Source: Streptomyces sp. NBC_00289
GTDB lineage: Bacteria > Actinomycetota > Actinomycetes > Streptomycetales > Streptomycetaceae
NCBI RefSeq assembly: GCF_041435115.1
Contig: NZ_CP108046.1
Coordinates: 6,634,001-6,698,000 of the forward strand
Direction: 5' to 3'
Length of the DNA: 64,000 bases
In this document: in pieces, positions 22,038 to 31,043 of the stretch
Position numbering within the stretch: position 1 is the first letter of the stretch
Layout of the letters: every line of letters begins with the position of its first letter
Program-made: the position numbers and the translations under genes
The notes under the pieces: generated by a model
Told to the model about the DNA's origin: nothing
Databases searched by the model: none
The model's input: only the letters and a program-made list of their open reading frames with translations

Positions 22038-22931
22038 CTAACCCTTTACTCCGGTGAGCGTGACACCCTCGACGAACGCCTTCTGGGCGAAGAAGAACAC
22101 GAGGATCACGGGGGCCATGACCAGCACGGTGGCGGCCATGGTGAGGTTCCAGTCGGTGTGGTGCGCGCCCTTGAAGGACTCCAGGCCGTAACTCAGCGTC
22201 CAGGCCGCCGTGTTCTCGGAGGCGTAGATCTGCGGGCCGAAGTAGTCGTTCCAGGCGTAGAAGAACTGGAAGAGTCCGACGGCCGCGATGCCCGGCTTCG
22301 CCATCGGCAGCACGACCCGCAGCAGGGTGCGCAGGTCGCCGCAGCCGTCCACCTTCGCCGCGTCCAGGTACTCGTTCGGGATGGTCATCAGGAACTGGCG
22401 CAGCAGGAAGATGGAGAACGCGTCACCGAAGGCCATCGGGATGATCAGCGGCCACAGGGTGCCGGACAGGTCCAGCTGCTTCGCCCAGAACAGGTACATC
22501 GGGATGATGACCACCTGCGGCGGCAGCATCATCATCGAGATCACCAGCATGAGTGACAGGTTCCGCCCGCGGAACCGGAACTTGGCGAGCGCGTACGCCA
22601 CCGGGATCGACGACGCGACGGTGAGGACGGTGCCGAGTCCGGCGTAGATCAGCGTGTTCTTCCACCAGGTCAGGAAGCCCGGCGTGTCGAAGACCTTCCG
22701 GTAGTTGCCCCATTCCCAGTTGTGCGGGATCAGATCGCGGCTGAGTGCCTGGCTGTCGCTCATCAGCGAGGTCAGCACGACGAACACGAAGGGCAGGGTG
22801 AAGAAGAGGGCGGCCGCGAGACCGATGGAGTGGACCGCGATCCATTCCAGCACGGCCCGGCGGCGGGCGGTGCGTTCGGCGGGAGAGACGGACGCCGTCA
22901 ACTCCACGGGCTTGTCGAGTAGCTGAGTCAT
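22038..22931 (-). CDS. Carbohydrate ABC transporter permease (MalG type)
   Basis: A 297-residue inner-membrane permease of the CUT1 sugar importer family with six predicted helices. The first is near 35-58 (LAAALFFTLPFVFVVLTSLM). The conserved ATPase-contact loop is EYLDAAKVDGCGDLRTLLRVVLPMAKPGI, the EAA motif. It overlaps the partner permease stop by 1 bp. No ATPase gene lies in the operon; such Streptomyces importers usually share the MsiK ATPase encoded elsewhere. Confidence 0.94.
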   Translation of the reverse strand: MTQLLDKPVELTASVSPAERTARRRAVLEWIAVHSIGLAAALFFTLPFVFVVLTSLMSDSQALSRDLIPHNWEWGNYRKVFDTPGFLTWWKNTLIYAGLGTVLTVASSIPVAYALAKFRFRGRNLSLMLVISMMMLPPQVVIIPMYLFWAKQLDLSGTLWPLIIPMAFGDAFSIFLLRQFLMTIPNEYLDAAKVDGCGDLRTLLRVVLPMAKPGIAAVGLFQFFYAWNDYFGPQIYASENTAAWTLSYGLESFKGAHHTDWNLTMAATVLVMAPVILVFFFAQKAFVEGVTLTGVKG

Positions 22932-23872
22932 CAGTCACCTGCCTGGATGAGACCGCCCCGGCGCCGCATCAGCAACGCGGTGAACGCCATCGACAGGACG
23001 AACAGCACCAGTGCCACCACACAGGCGGAGCCGTAGTCGAAACGCTGGAAACCGAGGTTGTAGACGAGCTGGGGGAGGGTCAGGGTGGACTTGTCCGGGT
23101 AGCCGGGCTCGAACTGGGTGCCCGCGCCCTGGATCACGCCCGAGGCGACCTTTCCGGCGATGAGGGGCTGTGTGTAGTACTGCATCGTCTGGATCACGCC
23201 GGTGACGACGGCGAACATCACGATGGGCGAGATGTTCGGGAGCGTGACGTACCGGAAGCGCTGCCAGGCCGACGCGCCGTCCAGCTCCGCCGCCTCGTAC
23301 TGCTCCGTCGGTACGTCGAGCAGCGCGGCCATGAAGATGACCATCAGGTCGCCGATGCCCCACAGCGCGAGCAGGGTGAGGGCGGGCTTGGACCAGGTGG
23401 GGTCGTTGAACCAGCCGGGGGCCGGCACGCCGATCTTCTCCAGGAGGGAGTTGACCGGGCCCGTACCGGGGTTGAGGAGGAACGCGAAGGCCATGGTGGC
23501 CGCCACGGGCGGGGCCAGGTACGGCAGGTAGAAGAGGGTGCGGAAGACGCCCGTGGCCGTCTTGATCTTCGTGATCAGCAGGCCGATGCCCAGCCCGAAG
23601 AGCACGCGCAGGCTGACCATGATGACGACCAGCCACAGGGTGTTGCGCAGGGCGGGCCAGAAGAGGGGGTAGTGCTCGAAGACGTACGTCCAGTTCTTCG
23701 TGCCGCTCCACGTCGGCGGCTTGAAGCCGTCGTAGTGCATGAACGAGAAGTAGACGGTCGAGAGCAGCGGATAGGCGAAGAAGACCGTGAAGCCGATCAA
23801 CCAGGGCGACATGAAGGCGGCTGTGCGAAGCGCCGACCGGCGGCGCTTCGACGCCAGGGTGATGGTGCTCAT
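22931..23872 (-). CDS. Carbohydrate ABC transporter permease (MalF type)
   Basis: A 313-residue CUT1 permease, partner of the MalG-type gene. Helices include AAFMSPWLIGFTVFFAYPLL near the N-terminus, and the EAA loop reads EQYEAAELDGASAWQRFRYVTLPNISP. I chose ATG 23872, 9 bp after the solute-binding protein stop. The open frame continues upstream into that gene on the same strand, but that extension is only an out-of-frame reading of it. Confidence 0.92.
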   Translation of the reverse strand: MSTITLASKRRRSALRTAAFMSPWLIGFTVFFAYPLLSTVYFSFMHYDGFKPPTWSGTKNWTYVFEHYPLFWPALRNTLWLVVIMVSLRVLFGLGIGLLITKIKTATGVFRTLFYLPYLAPPVAATMAFAFLLNPGTGPVNSLLEKIGVPAPGWFNDPTWSKPALTLLALWGIGDLMVIFMAALLDVPTEQYEAAELDGASAWQRFRYVTLPNISPIVMFAVVTGVIQTMQYYTQPLIAGKVASGVIQGAGTQFEPGYPDKSTLTLPQLVYNLGFQRFDYGSACVVALVLFVLSMAFTALLMRRRGGLIQAGD

Positions 23873-23880
23873 CGTCGTCG

Positions 23881-25218
23881 CTACTTCGCCTGCGCGATGT
23901 CCGTGTCGATCTGCGCGGCGGTCTTCTTCAGGCCCGCCTTCAGGTCGCCGACCTTGCCGCTCTCGTAGTCGTAGCCGAAGTTCTGGATCGTCACCAGGTA
24001 CACGCCGCCGTTGATGGAGGCGGGAGACGTGGTGGAGTTGGGGTTCGCCGCGATGTCCAGGAACGTCTTGAAGCGCGGGTCGTACTTGAGCTTCGGGGAC
24101 TTGAGCGCCGCCAGCGTGGAGGGCACGTTGTGGATGGCGTTGGAGAAGTTCACCACCGCGTCCGTGTCGGTGGTGATGTACTTCACCAGCTCCCAGGCCG
24201 CGTTCTGCTTCTTGCTGGTGGCGGCGATGCCGGTGATGGTGCCGGTGATGTAGCCCTTGCCGTACTGGTCGGCCTGGTCGTCGGGCACCGGCAGCGGGGC
24301 GACGCCGATCTCGAAGTCCGGCTTGGCGTCGACGGCCATGCCCAGACGCCATTCGCCGTCCAGCTGCATCGCGACCTGACCGGTGTGGAAGGGGTGCTTG
24401 GGGCCCCACTCGTCACCGAGCTTGGAGCGGTAGGTCTCCAGCTTCTTGTAGCCGCCGAGTTCGTCGACGAGCTTCTTCTGGAGGGTGAAACCGGCCGCGA
24501 AGGCGGGGTCCTTCGCGAGGTTCGACTTGCCGCTCGAGTCGAAGTAGGTCGGGGAGAACTGGCCAAGGTAGTGCTCGGTCGTCGATTCCCAGCCGTGGTA
24601 GTCGGGCATGAAGCCGAGCTGCTTGTAGCTGTCTCCCTGGGTGATCGTCAGCTTCTTCGCGTCGGCCTCGAACTGCGACCAGGTCTTCGGCGGGCTCTTG
24701 ATCCCGGCCTTCGCGAACGCCGTCTTGTTGTAGTAGAGCCCGTACGCGTCGCCCAGCAGCGGTGCGGTGCAGCGGTTGCCGTCGAACTGGGTGTACTCGT
24801 TCATCGCCTTCGGGAAAGTCGTCTCCGGGTCGATCCCGGCCTTCTTGAAGAACGGGTTGAGGTCGACCAGGGCGCCGGAGGAGCAGAACTTGCCGACGTT
24901 GTTCGTGGTGAAGGAGGAGATCACGTCGGGCGCCTTGTCGCCGCCCGTGCGCAGCGCCTGGTTGATCTTGTCGTCGGTCATGTTGCCGACGACGTTCACA
25001 TGGATGTTGGGGTGCGCCTTCTCGAAGCCGGCGACCAGGTCCTTGACGCCCTTGACCTCTCCGGGCGCGCTCCAGGCGTGCCAGAAGTTGATGGTCGTCT
25101 CCTTCGACGCGTCGTCGCTCGCGCCGGTGTCGGACTGGCCGGTACAGGCGGTGGCGAGGAGGGCGATGGAGGCGGAGGCGGCCAGTGCGACGGCCACTTT
25201 GCGGGACTTTCCGGGCAT
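23881..25218 (-). CDS. Sugar-binding lipoprotein of the ABC importer
   Basis: A 445-residue family 1 extracellular solute-binding protein. The signal peptide ends in the lipobox LATAC (Cys about 25), so it is a lipoprotein tethered outside the membrane. The mature part shows WHAWSAPGEVKGVKDLVAGFEKAHPNI and AYGLYYNKTAF, both typical of sugar binders. It is the first structural gene of the importer operon, 105 bp downstream of the ROK regulator. The ligand is unknown; a beta-glucoside, cellobiose or chitobiose would suit the GH4 and kinase genes. Confidence 0.93.
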   Translation of the reverse strand: MPGKSRKVAVALAASASIALLATACTGQSDTGASDDASKETTINFWHAWSAPGEVKGVKDLVAGFEKAHPNIHVNVVGNMTDDKINQALRTGGDKAPDVISSFTTNNVGKFCSSGALVDLNPFFKKAGIDPETTFPKAMNEYTQFDGNRCTAPLLGDAYGLYYNKTAFAKAGIKSPPKTWSQFEADAKKLTITQGDSYKQLGFMPDYHGWESTTEHYLGQFSPTYFDSSGKSNLAKDPAFAAGFTLQKKLVDELGGYKKLETYRSKLGDEWGPKHPFHTGQVAMQLDGEWRLGMAVDAKPDFEIGVAPLPVPDDQADQYGKGYITGTITGIAATSKKQNAAWELVKYITTDTDAVVNFSNAIHNVPSTLAALKSPKLKYDPRFKTFLDIAANPNSTTSPASINGGVYLVTIQNFGYDYESGKVGDLKAGLKKTAAQIDTDIAQAK

Positions 25219-25323
25219 GACGGGGTCTCCCTAGGGCAGGGCGGGGCAGGGGCGGGGTGAACGGGACGATCGGCGTGCGGGGCCGGGGCGGTGTGGGGGA
25301 GGACTGTGGGGGTGCGGGCGGGC

Positions 25324-26535
25324 TCAGCGCGAGGTGTCGAAGACCTCGTCGCGGGTGGTCGCCAGCGCGCTCTCCAGCGCGCCGCGCAACACGGGGTGTT
25401 CATGGACGTCACCGACGACGAGCCGGGGCCGGGACGCGGCCAGTTCCTCGAGCTCGGCCTGCACGAGGGCGCGCAGCGTTTCGCCGCCCGCGGTCAGCGA
25501 GGCGCCGCTGAGGACGACGAGTTCCGGGTCGAGGACGGACACCAGGGAGGCGAGACCGGTCGCGAGGTGGGTCGCGTAGGTCTCCAGGAGCCTGCGGTGG
25601 GGACCGTCGTCGGCCTCCGCCGCCCGGGCCACGATCGCGGCCGCGACCTCGGCGTACGGGCCCGAGGGGATCTCCTCGACGCCCAGTCGGCGGGCCAGCT
25701 TGGGGATCGCCTGCGAACCGGCAAGTTCCTGGTAACCGCCGCTGTTGGCCTTGGTGACCTGCCGGACCAGGGGAGTGCCCGGCACCGGCAGGAAGCCGAC
25801 CTCGCCGGCGCCGCCGGTCCAGCCGCGGTGCAGCCGCCCGCCGAGGACCAGGGCGGCGCCGAGGCCCCCCTCGTTCCACAGCAGCACGAAGTCGCCGTGC
25901 CCGCGGGCCGCGCCGAGCCGCTGCTCGGCGACGGCGACGAGGTTGACGTCGTTCTCGTACTCGACCGGCATCGGCAGGGTGGCGGCCAGCTCGTCGAGGA
26001 GGGCCGGGGTGTGCCAGCCGGGCAGGTGGGAGGCGTAGCGCAGGCGACCGGTGTTGGGGTCGAAGGCGCCGGGGGTACCGATGACGAGCCGGTGGACGTC
26101 GGCACGGGCGAGCCCGGCGGCCTTCACGGCGCCGTCGAGGGCGTCGGTGACCTGCTGGACGACGGGGATGCCGGGGTGCCTGCCGGGGGTGGGCAGTTCG
26201 TACCGGCCGATCGTCCGGCCGGTGACGTCGGCGACGGCGGCGAGGACGCGTTCGGGGGTGACGTCGAGTCCGGCGGCGTACGCGGCCGCCGGGTTGACCT
26301 CGTAGAGCTGGGCGTTGGGTCCCGGCCGGCCTTCCGTGGTGCCGGTGGCCAGGACAAGGCCGGCCGACTCCAGGCGGGCGAGCAGCTGGGAGGCGGTCGG
26401 CTTGGAGAGGCCGGTGAGCTTGCCGATCCGGGTGCGGGACAGCTGCCCGTGCGCCAGGAGGAGGTCCAGGGCGGCCCGGTCGTTCATGGCGCGCAGGACG
26501 CGCGGGGTGCCCGGCGTACCGGCGGTTGCTGCCAT
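25324..26535 (-). CDS. ROK-family transcriptional regulator of the sugar operon
   Basis: A 403-residue NagC/XylR-type repressor. The N-terminal winged helix contains HGQLSRTRIGKLTGLSKPTASQLLARLESAGLV (about 28-60). A ROK sugar-kinase-like domain follows with AGLDVTPERVLAAVADVTG and WNEGGLGAALVLGG. The ROK zinc motif CxCGxxGC is absent, suggesting a purely regulatory fold. ATG 26535 was chosen; the frame is open to 26604. It lies upstream of the importer in the same direction and should respond to the imported sugar or its phosphate. A palindrome at 26630-26644 is its likely operator. Confidence 0.88.
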   Translation of the reverse strand: MAATAGTPGTPRVLRAMNDRAALDLLLAHGQLSRTRIGKLTGLSKPTASQLLARLESAGLVLATGTTEGRPGPNAQLYEVNPAAAYAAGLDVTPERVLAAVADVTGRTIGRYELPTPGRHPGIPVVQQVTDALDGAVKAAGLARADVHRLVIGTPGAFDPNTGRLRYASHLPGWHTPALLDELAATLPMPVEYENDVNLVAVAEQRLGAARGHGDFVLLWNEGGLGAALVLGGRLHRGWTGGAGEVGFLPVPGTPLVRQVTKANSGGYQELAGSQAIPKLARRLGVEEIPSGPYAEVAAAIVARAAEADDGPHRRLLETYATHLATGLASLVSVLDPELVVLSGASLTAGGETLRALVQAELEELAASRPRLVVGDVHEHPVLRGALESALATTRDEVFDTSR

Positions 26536-26629
26536 GGGGTCGACACCTGCCTTTCGGCCGTCCAGCTTCTCAGTGACCGGGTGGGTAAGTCCACGGGTGA
26601 TCACGGAGGGACCGTTCGAAGATCACTGT

Positions 26630-26644
26630 TAGGAAGGTTTCCTA
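26630..26644. promoter_or_regulatory. Candidate ROK operator TAGGAA-GGT-TTCCTA
   Basis: A perfect 6-bp inverted repeat with a 3-bp spacer lies about 95 bp upstream of the ROK start. Its T-A-GGAA and TTCC-T-A arms resemble operator sequences I recall for actinobacterial ROK regulators. It probably mediates autoregulation and control of the sugar operon. No second copy was seen in the short gap before the solute-binding protein gene. Confidence 0.5.
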
Positions 26645-26772
26645 TCGGATGGCAGGAACGTAAGCCCAGGGGGAATAAGGCGTCAATAGGGACAGCCCCC
26701 GAGGCAACAGACTCGTTACCTGCGGGGGCTGCGCGATACCTGGGGGCGATCCCGTCGTCGGGGTCGTACGCC

Positions 26773-27870
26773 CTACTTCGGAGCCGGTCGCTGAGCCCCG
26801 AGCGGGGAGGCCGCCGCGGACTGCGGGGACTCGGCGTTGGCGTACACCGACGGGGCGGCGACGGCCGCCGCGGCGTCGGCGGCCGCCTCCTCCTCCGGGT
26901 GGGCCGTCGCGCCGCCGACGATGCGGATGTCGGCCGCGTCGAAGGCCCGCTTGATGCGCCAGCGCAGTTCGCGGGCGACGGTGAGGGACTTGCCCGGCAT
27001 CGTCTTGGCGGTGACGTGGACGACCATCGAGTCGAGCAGCACACTGTCCAGGCCCAGGACCTCGATCGGCCCCCAGAGGAGCTCGTTCCAGGGCTCCTCC
27101 TTGCTCATCTTCTCGGCGACCTCGTCGAGGGTGGCCTTGACCCGGTCCAGGTCCTCGGACGCCTTCACGGTCACGTCGACGCCCGCCGTCGCCCAGCCCT
27201 GGGAGAGGTTGCCGATCCGCTTGACCTCGCCGTTGCGGACGTACCAGATCTCGCCGCTGTCGCCGCGCAGCTTGGTCACCCGCAGGCCGACCTCGATGAC
27301 CTCGCCGGAGGCGACGCCCGCGTCGATCGAGTCACCCACGCCGTACTGGTCCTCCAGGATCATGAAGACGCCGGAGAGGAAGTCCGTCACCAGGTTGCGG
27401 GCGCCGAAACCGATCGCGACACCCGCCACACCCGCCGAGGCCAGCAGCGGGGCGAGGTTGATCTGGAACGTGCCCAGGATCATCAGCGCGGCCGTGCCGA
27501 GGATCAGGAAACTCGCCACCGAGCGCAGGACCGAGCCGATGGCCTGGGAGCGCTGACGGCGGCGCTCGACGTTCACCAGCAGACCGCCGATCGCCGTGCC
27601 GTCCACCGCCTGCACGGTCCGGGTCATGCGATCGATGAGCTTGGTGATCGCCCGCCGCACCATGATTCTCAGGACCCCCGCGATCACCAGGATCAGCAGG
27701 ACCCTGAGCCCGATCGCGAGCCAGGTGGACCAGTTCTGCTCGACCCAGCTGGCGGCGTTGGTCGCGCTCTCCTGGGCGTCCTGGAGCGAGGGGACGGCCG
27801 GGGTCGTCGACTCGGACGGGGTCGGCGACGGCGACGAACCGGCGGCGAGCAGGACGGCGGACAAGGACAC
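26773..27870 (-). CDS. MscS-family mechanosensitive ion channel
   Basis: A 365-residue membrane protein. Helices lie near 47-70 (WLAIGLRVLLILVIAGVLRIM), about 112-130, and a pore-lining third helix, LASAGVAGVAIGFGARNLVTDFLSGVFMILEDQ, with the Gly/Ala pattern of MscS. The beta domain follows with YGVGDSID and GEVIEVGLRVTKLRGDSGEIWYVRNGEV. The GTG start has GGAGG upstream. Such channels release solutes on osmotic downshock. The C-terminal 60 residues are Ala-rich and not conserved. Confidence 0.93.
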   Translation of the reverse strand: MSLSAVLLAAGSSPSPTPSESTTPAVPSLQDAQESATNAASWVEQNWSTWLAIGLRVLLILVIAGVLRIMVRRAITKLIDRMTRTVQAVDGTAIGGLLVNVERRRQRSQAIGSVLRSVASFLILGTAALMILGTFQINLAPLLASAGVAGVAIGFGARNLVTDFLSGVFMILEDQYGVGDSIDAGVASGEVIEVGLRVTKLRGDSGEIWYVRNGEVKRIGNLSQGWATAGVDVTVKASEDLDRVKATLDEVAEKMSKEEPWNELLWGPIEVLGLDSVLLDSMVVHVTAKTMPGKSLTVARELRWRIKRAFDAADIRIVGGATAHPEEEAAADAAAAVAAPSVYANAESPQSAAASPLGAQRPAPK

Positions 27871-28151
27871 GGCAGGTACCTCCAGGTGCTGCGCTCCGCA
27901 CCCGGCGGGGAGTCAAGGTCACGGAAAGGTCACCGGGCGGCAGACCCACCACACTAACGGTGCATCGTGTGTGGATCGGTGCGATGTCCGGGGGAGAGAC
28001 CGTGCTCACCTGGGCATGTCGAAGCGTGTGGTCGAAAACACTCCCAGCCCGTTACCGGGACATGGTGGCGCTTCCACCAGGCAAGAGGGGACACTGACTA
28101 CGGATCGTCCCGGCGCGAGCCACGCGCCGCCGGCGTACAAGGAGGCCATCC

Positions 28152-28688
28152 GTGCCGCATGTCCTGGTCCTCAACGCGTCGTACGAGCCGCTCGGCGTCG
28201 TACCGCTCCGTCGCGCGCTCGTCCTCGTCCTGGAGAACAAGGCAGTCTCCCTCGAGGAATCCGGCGCCTTCATGCACAGCGCCACCGTCACACTCCCCGC
28301 ACCCAGCGTGGTCCGGCTCAAGCGATTCGTCCGGGTTCCCTATCGGGGGCCCGTTCCTCTGACCCGTCGTGCGCTCTTCGCACGTGACGGGGGCCGGTGC
28401 ATGTACTGCGGTGGCGTCGCAACCAGCGTCGACCACGTCATCCCGCGCAGCCGCGGGGGCAAACACGTCTGGGACAACGTGGTGGCGTCCTGCCGCCGCT
28501 GCAACCACGTGAAGGCCGACCGCCATCTCGTCGAGATCGGCTGGCGGCTGCGTCACAAACCCGCGCCGCCCAACGGCCTGGCCTGGCGCATCATCGGCAC
28601 CGGCCATCGGGATCCGCGCTGGATGCCGTACTTGCAGCCGTTCGGCGCGGACGACGCCTTGGCCCGGATCGACGGCATCTCCGCCTGA
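28152..28688 (+). CDS. HNH endonuclease
   Basis: A 178-residue protein with a complete HNH motif: CMYCGG and CRRCNH are the zinc-binding cysteine pairs, SVDHVIPRSRGG holds the catalytic His, and DNVVASC supplies the Asn. The N-terminal half (VLVLNASYEPLGVVPLRRALVLVLENKA) is the conserved lead domain of the actinobacterial HNH subgroup. The GTG start has AAGGAGG eight bases upstream. It stands alone, divergent from the MscS gene, with no phage or restriction genes beside it. Cellular role unknown. Confidence 0.92.
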   Translation: MPHVLVLNASYEPLGVVPLRRALVLVLENKAVSLEESGAFMHSATVTLPAPSVVRLKRFVRVPYRGPVPLTRRALFARDGGRCMYCGGVATSVDHVIPRSRGGKHVWDNVVASCRRCNHVKADRHLVEIGWRLRHKPAPPNGLAWRIIGTGHRDPRWMPYLQPFGADDALARIDGISA

Positions 28689-28905
28689 GAATCCGGGCTT
28701 TCGCACATCCGGCGACGTCGTGCACGGTGACGCGCCGGAGTGCGGCGTGGTGTGCGGCGGTGCCGCCGGAGTCCCCGCCGGCACCGTGCGTGGTCCCGGA
28801 CGCCGCCGCCCGGGACCGGCGGCCGCGTGCGGCACCGCCTACCGGCGGTCTCCGCGGCCGCCTGGCCTCGCTGTCGCCCCACCGCGCGGCCGGCACCTTC
28901 GTGTG

Positions 28906-28942
28906 TCCTGCCCCGGGGGTCCCCCCGGCCCCCGGGGCAGGA
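28906..28942. terminator. Bidirectional terminator between HNH and ABC permease genes
   Basis: A perfect 14-bp stem (TCCTGCCCCGGGGG with its complement) and a 9-base loop lie between two convergent genes. This is the expected place for a shared Streptomyces terminator without a T-run. Confidence 0.75.
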
Positions 28943-28968
28943 CGGTCGATGGCGGCGCGGGCCGCGTA

Positions 28969-30351
28969 CTACACCTGGCGTAGTTCCGCCGGGTGCACCG
29001 AGCGGCGCAGCAGGGGCAGTGAGGTCGCCGCCGCCGACAGACAGGACGCGTACACCGCGAGCGGGACCAGCAGCGCCGCGTACGGCACGCCCGGGTCGGC
29101 GTACTCGGTGGTGATCGACGCGTACCAGGTGCCGATCGTCATGCCGCCGACCCCGGCCAGCAGCACCGCCGGCGCGAGCGGCAGCGCGGTCTCCAGGAGC
29201 TGCGCCCGGGCCAGGACCCGCCGCGGCACGCCGGCGGCGGTCTGCGCGGCCAGGCCCCGGCGGCGGCCGGCCAGCGACTCGGCGGTGCCGACGGCGAGGC
29301 CGGACAGGGTGATCAGCAGGGCGGCGAGGACGGCCGCGCCCGTCAGGTTCAGCCCCGTGGTGTAGAAGGACATGCTCATGCCGAGGTGGCCCGCGCGGTC
29401 CATGCCGTGGAGGTCGGCGAGAAGTGTCTGCCGGATGCCCACGAAGCCCGTCCCGCCGACCGTCACCATGAGCACGGCCGCGTGCGTGCGGGCCGCCGCC
29501 CACGGGTCGTCGCGCAGCCGCTCCGCCGCGATCAGCGTCGCCGCCGTCCGCGCCCGCCGGGCCGACAGCCGGCCGACGAGCCCCGCCGTGGCCCCGACGA
29601 GCCAGACCGAACCCGCGCCGACCGTCAGCAGCAGGCCGGCCACCATCAGGGGCACCTGCCCGTACCCCGGCCGCGTGTTGGGCGAGCCGGCGGAGGTGCC
29701 GAAGACGGCGACCCCCGCGACCACCGCGATGAGCAGGACCCCTCCCGCGAACAGCAGCCCCGGCCCGCGTCCCGACTGCGGCCGCACCCGTCGTACGTGG
29801 CCCAGCGGCGAGATGACGACCCGGCGCAGCGCCAGCGCGCCCGCCGCCGCGCCCAGCACGGGAACGCCCAGGGCGACGGCCGCGATCCCGGCCCAGGTGA
29901 CGGCGGTCGCGTGGTCCCACAGGCTCAGCACGCAACCGGCCGCGACGAGGGTGACGAGGGCCGAGCCGAGCAGACAGGCCGGACCGGTCTCCAGCGCGGC
30001 GATCCGCCGCACCTGCCCCGGCGTCGCCCCGGCCAGCCGTAGCGCGGCCAGCCGCCGGTCGCGGTGCACCGCGCCGATGCGGGCGCACTGGCCGAGGAAG
30101 CCGAGCACCGGAACCAGCAGGAGCAGCAGCGCGACGACCGCTCCGGAGCGCTCGCCGGGCTGGTCCAGCAGACCGTTGCCGACGGGTACGGCGTAGTGGC
30201 CCCGCAGGGAGGCCAGCGTGACGGCGGCCAGCGCGAACCCGGTCGCGAGCGCCGCGCCCGTCGCGGTGAGCGAGATCCGCCACCACTCACGGCGGTCGGA
30301 GCCGCGGGTGAGCTGCCAGGCCAGGCGCAGATCGGAGCGGAGGCTCGTCAC
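28969..30351 (-). CDS. FtsX-like ABC transporter permease
   Basis: A 460-residue permease with about eight membrane segments: TGAALATGFALAAVTLASL near 30, VVALLLLLVPVLGFLGQ near 70, and a C-terminal cluster including LLAGVGGMTIGTWYASI. The loop RDRRLAALRLAGATPGQVRRIAALE is the FtsX cytoplasmic motif. The GTG start overlaps the ATPase stop by 4 bp (GTGA). It is the export partner of the ATPase under PadR control; substrate unknown. Confidence 0.9.
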   Translation of the reverse strand: MTSLRSDLRLAWQLTRGSDRREWWRISLTATGAALATGFALAAVTLASLRGHYAVPVGNGLLDQPGERSGAVVALLLLLVPVLGFLGQCARIGAVHRDRRLAALRLAGATPGQVRRIAALETGPACLLGSALVTLVAAGCVLSLWDHATAVTWAGIAAVALGVPVLGAAAGALALRRVVISPLGHVRRVRPQSGRGPGLLFAGGVLLIAVVAGVAVFGTSAGSPNTRPGYGQVPLMVAGLLLTVGAGSVWLVGATAGLVGRLSARRARTAATLIAAERLRDDPWAAARTHAAVLMVTVGGTGFVGIRQTLLADLHGMDRAGHLGMSMSFYTTGLNLTGAAVLAALLITLSGLAVGTAESLAGRRRGLAAQTAAGVPRRVLARAQLLETALPLAPAVLLAGVGGMTIGTWYASITTEYADPGVPYAALLVPLAVYASCLSAAATSLPLLRRSVHPAELRQV

Positions 30352-31043
30352 GCGGTCACCTCCAGCGGGGTCACGGTGCCGTCGGCGATGCGCACCTCGC
30401 GGTCCGCGTACGCGGCCACCTGGGCGTCGTGCGTGATCAGAAGGAGGGCGGCGCCGGTCTCGCGGGCCGTGTGCACCAGGGCCGTCATCACCTGTTCGCT
30501 CGCCAGTGAGTCCAGCGCCCCGGTCGGCTCGTCCGCGAACACCACCTTCGGGCCGGTGACCAGGGCCCGGGCCAGGGAGGCCCGCTGGGCCTGGCCACCG
30601 CTCAGCTCCCCGGGCCGCAGTTCGGACTGTCCGCGCACCCCGAACCGCTCCAGCCATTCACCGGCCCGGGCGTGGGCCTCGGCCCGTGAGGTGCCGGCGA
30701 GCATCAGCGGCAGGGCCACGTTGTCGAGGGCGGTCAGCTCGGGAATCAGCTGGCCGAACTGGAAGACCACCCCGAAGTCGGTACGGCGCAACTCGCTCAG
30801 CCGGTTCTCGGGCAGCCGGTCGAGCCGCCGGCCGTCGTAGGTCACCGAACCCGCGTCGGGACGGACGATGCCCGCCAGGCAGTGCAGAAGCGTGGACTTG
30901 CCGCTGCCGCTGGGCCCGGTGACGGTGAGGATCTCGCCGGCGCGCAGCTCGACCGAGGCGCCGCGCAGGGCCTGGGTCCTGCCGTGCGTCTTGACGAGGT
31001 CGTGGGCTGCCAGCACCGGTATCGCGTTCTCCCCGTTGCTCAT
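30348..31043 (-). CDS. ABC transporter ATP-binding protein
   Basis: A 231-residue MacB/LolD-type ATPase with Walker A GPSGSGKST, signature LSGGQAQR, Walker B VVFADEP and switch LLITHD. The ATG overlaps the PadR stop by 4 bp, so the three genes form a tight regulator-ATPase-permease operon. The longer open frame to 31331 overlaps the regulator and is rejected. Confidence 0.94.
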   Translation of the reverse strand: MSNGENAIPVLAAHDLVKTHGRTQALRGASVELRAGEILTVTGPSGSGKSTLLHCLAGIVRPDAGSVTYDGRRLDRLPENRLSELRRTDFGVVFQFGQLIPELTALDNVALPLMLAGTSRAEAHARAGEWLERFGVRGQSELRPGELSGGQAQRASLARALVTGPKVVFADEPTGALDSLASEQVMTALVHTARETGAALLLITHDAQVAAYADREVRIADGTVTPLEVTA

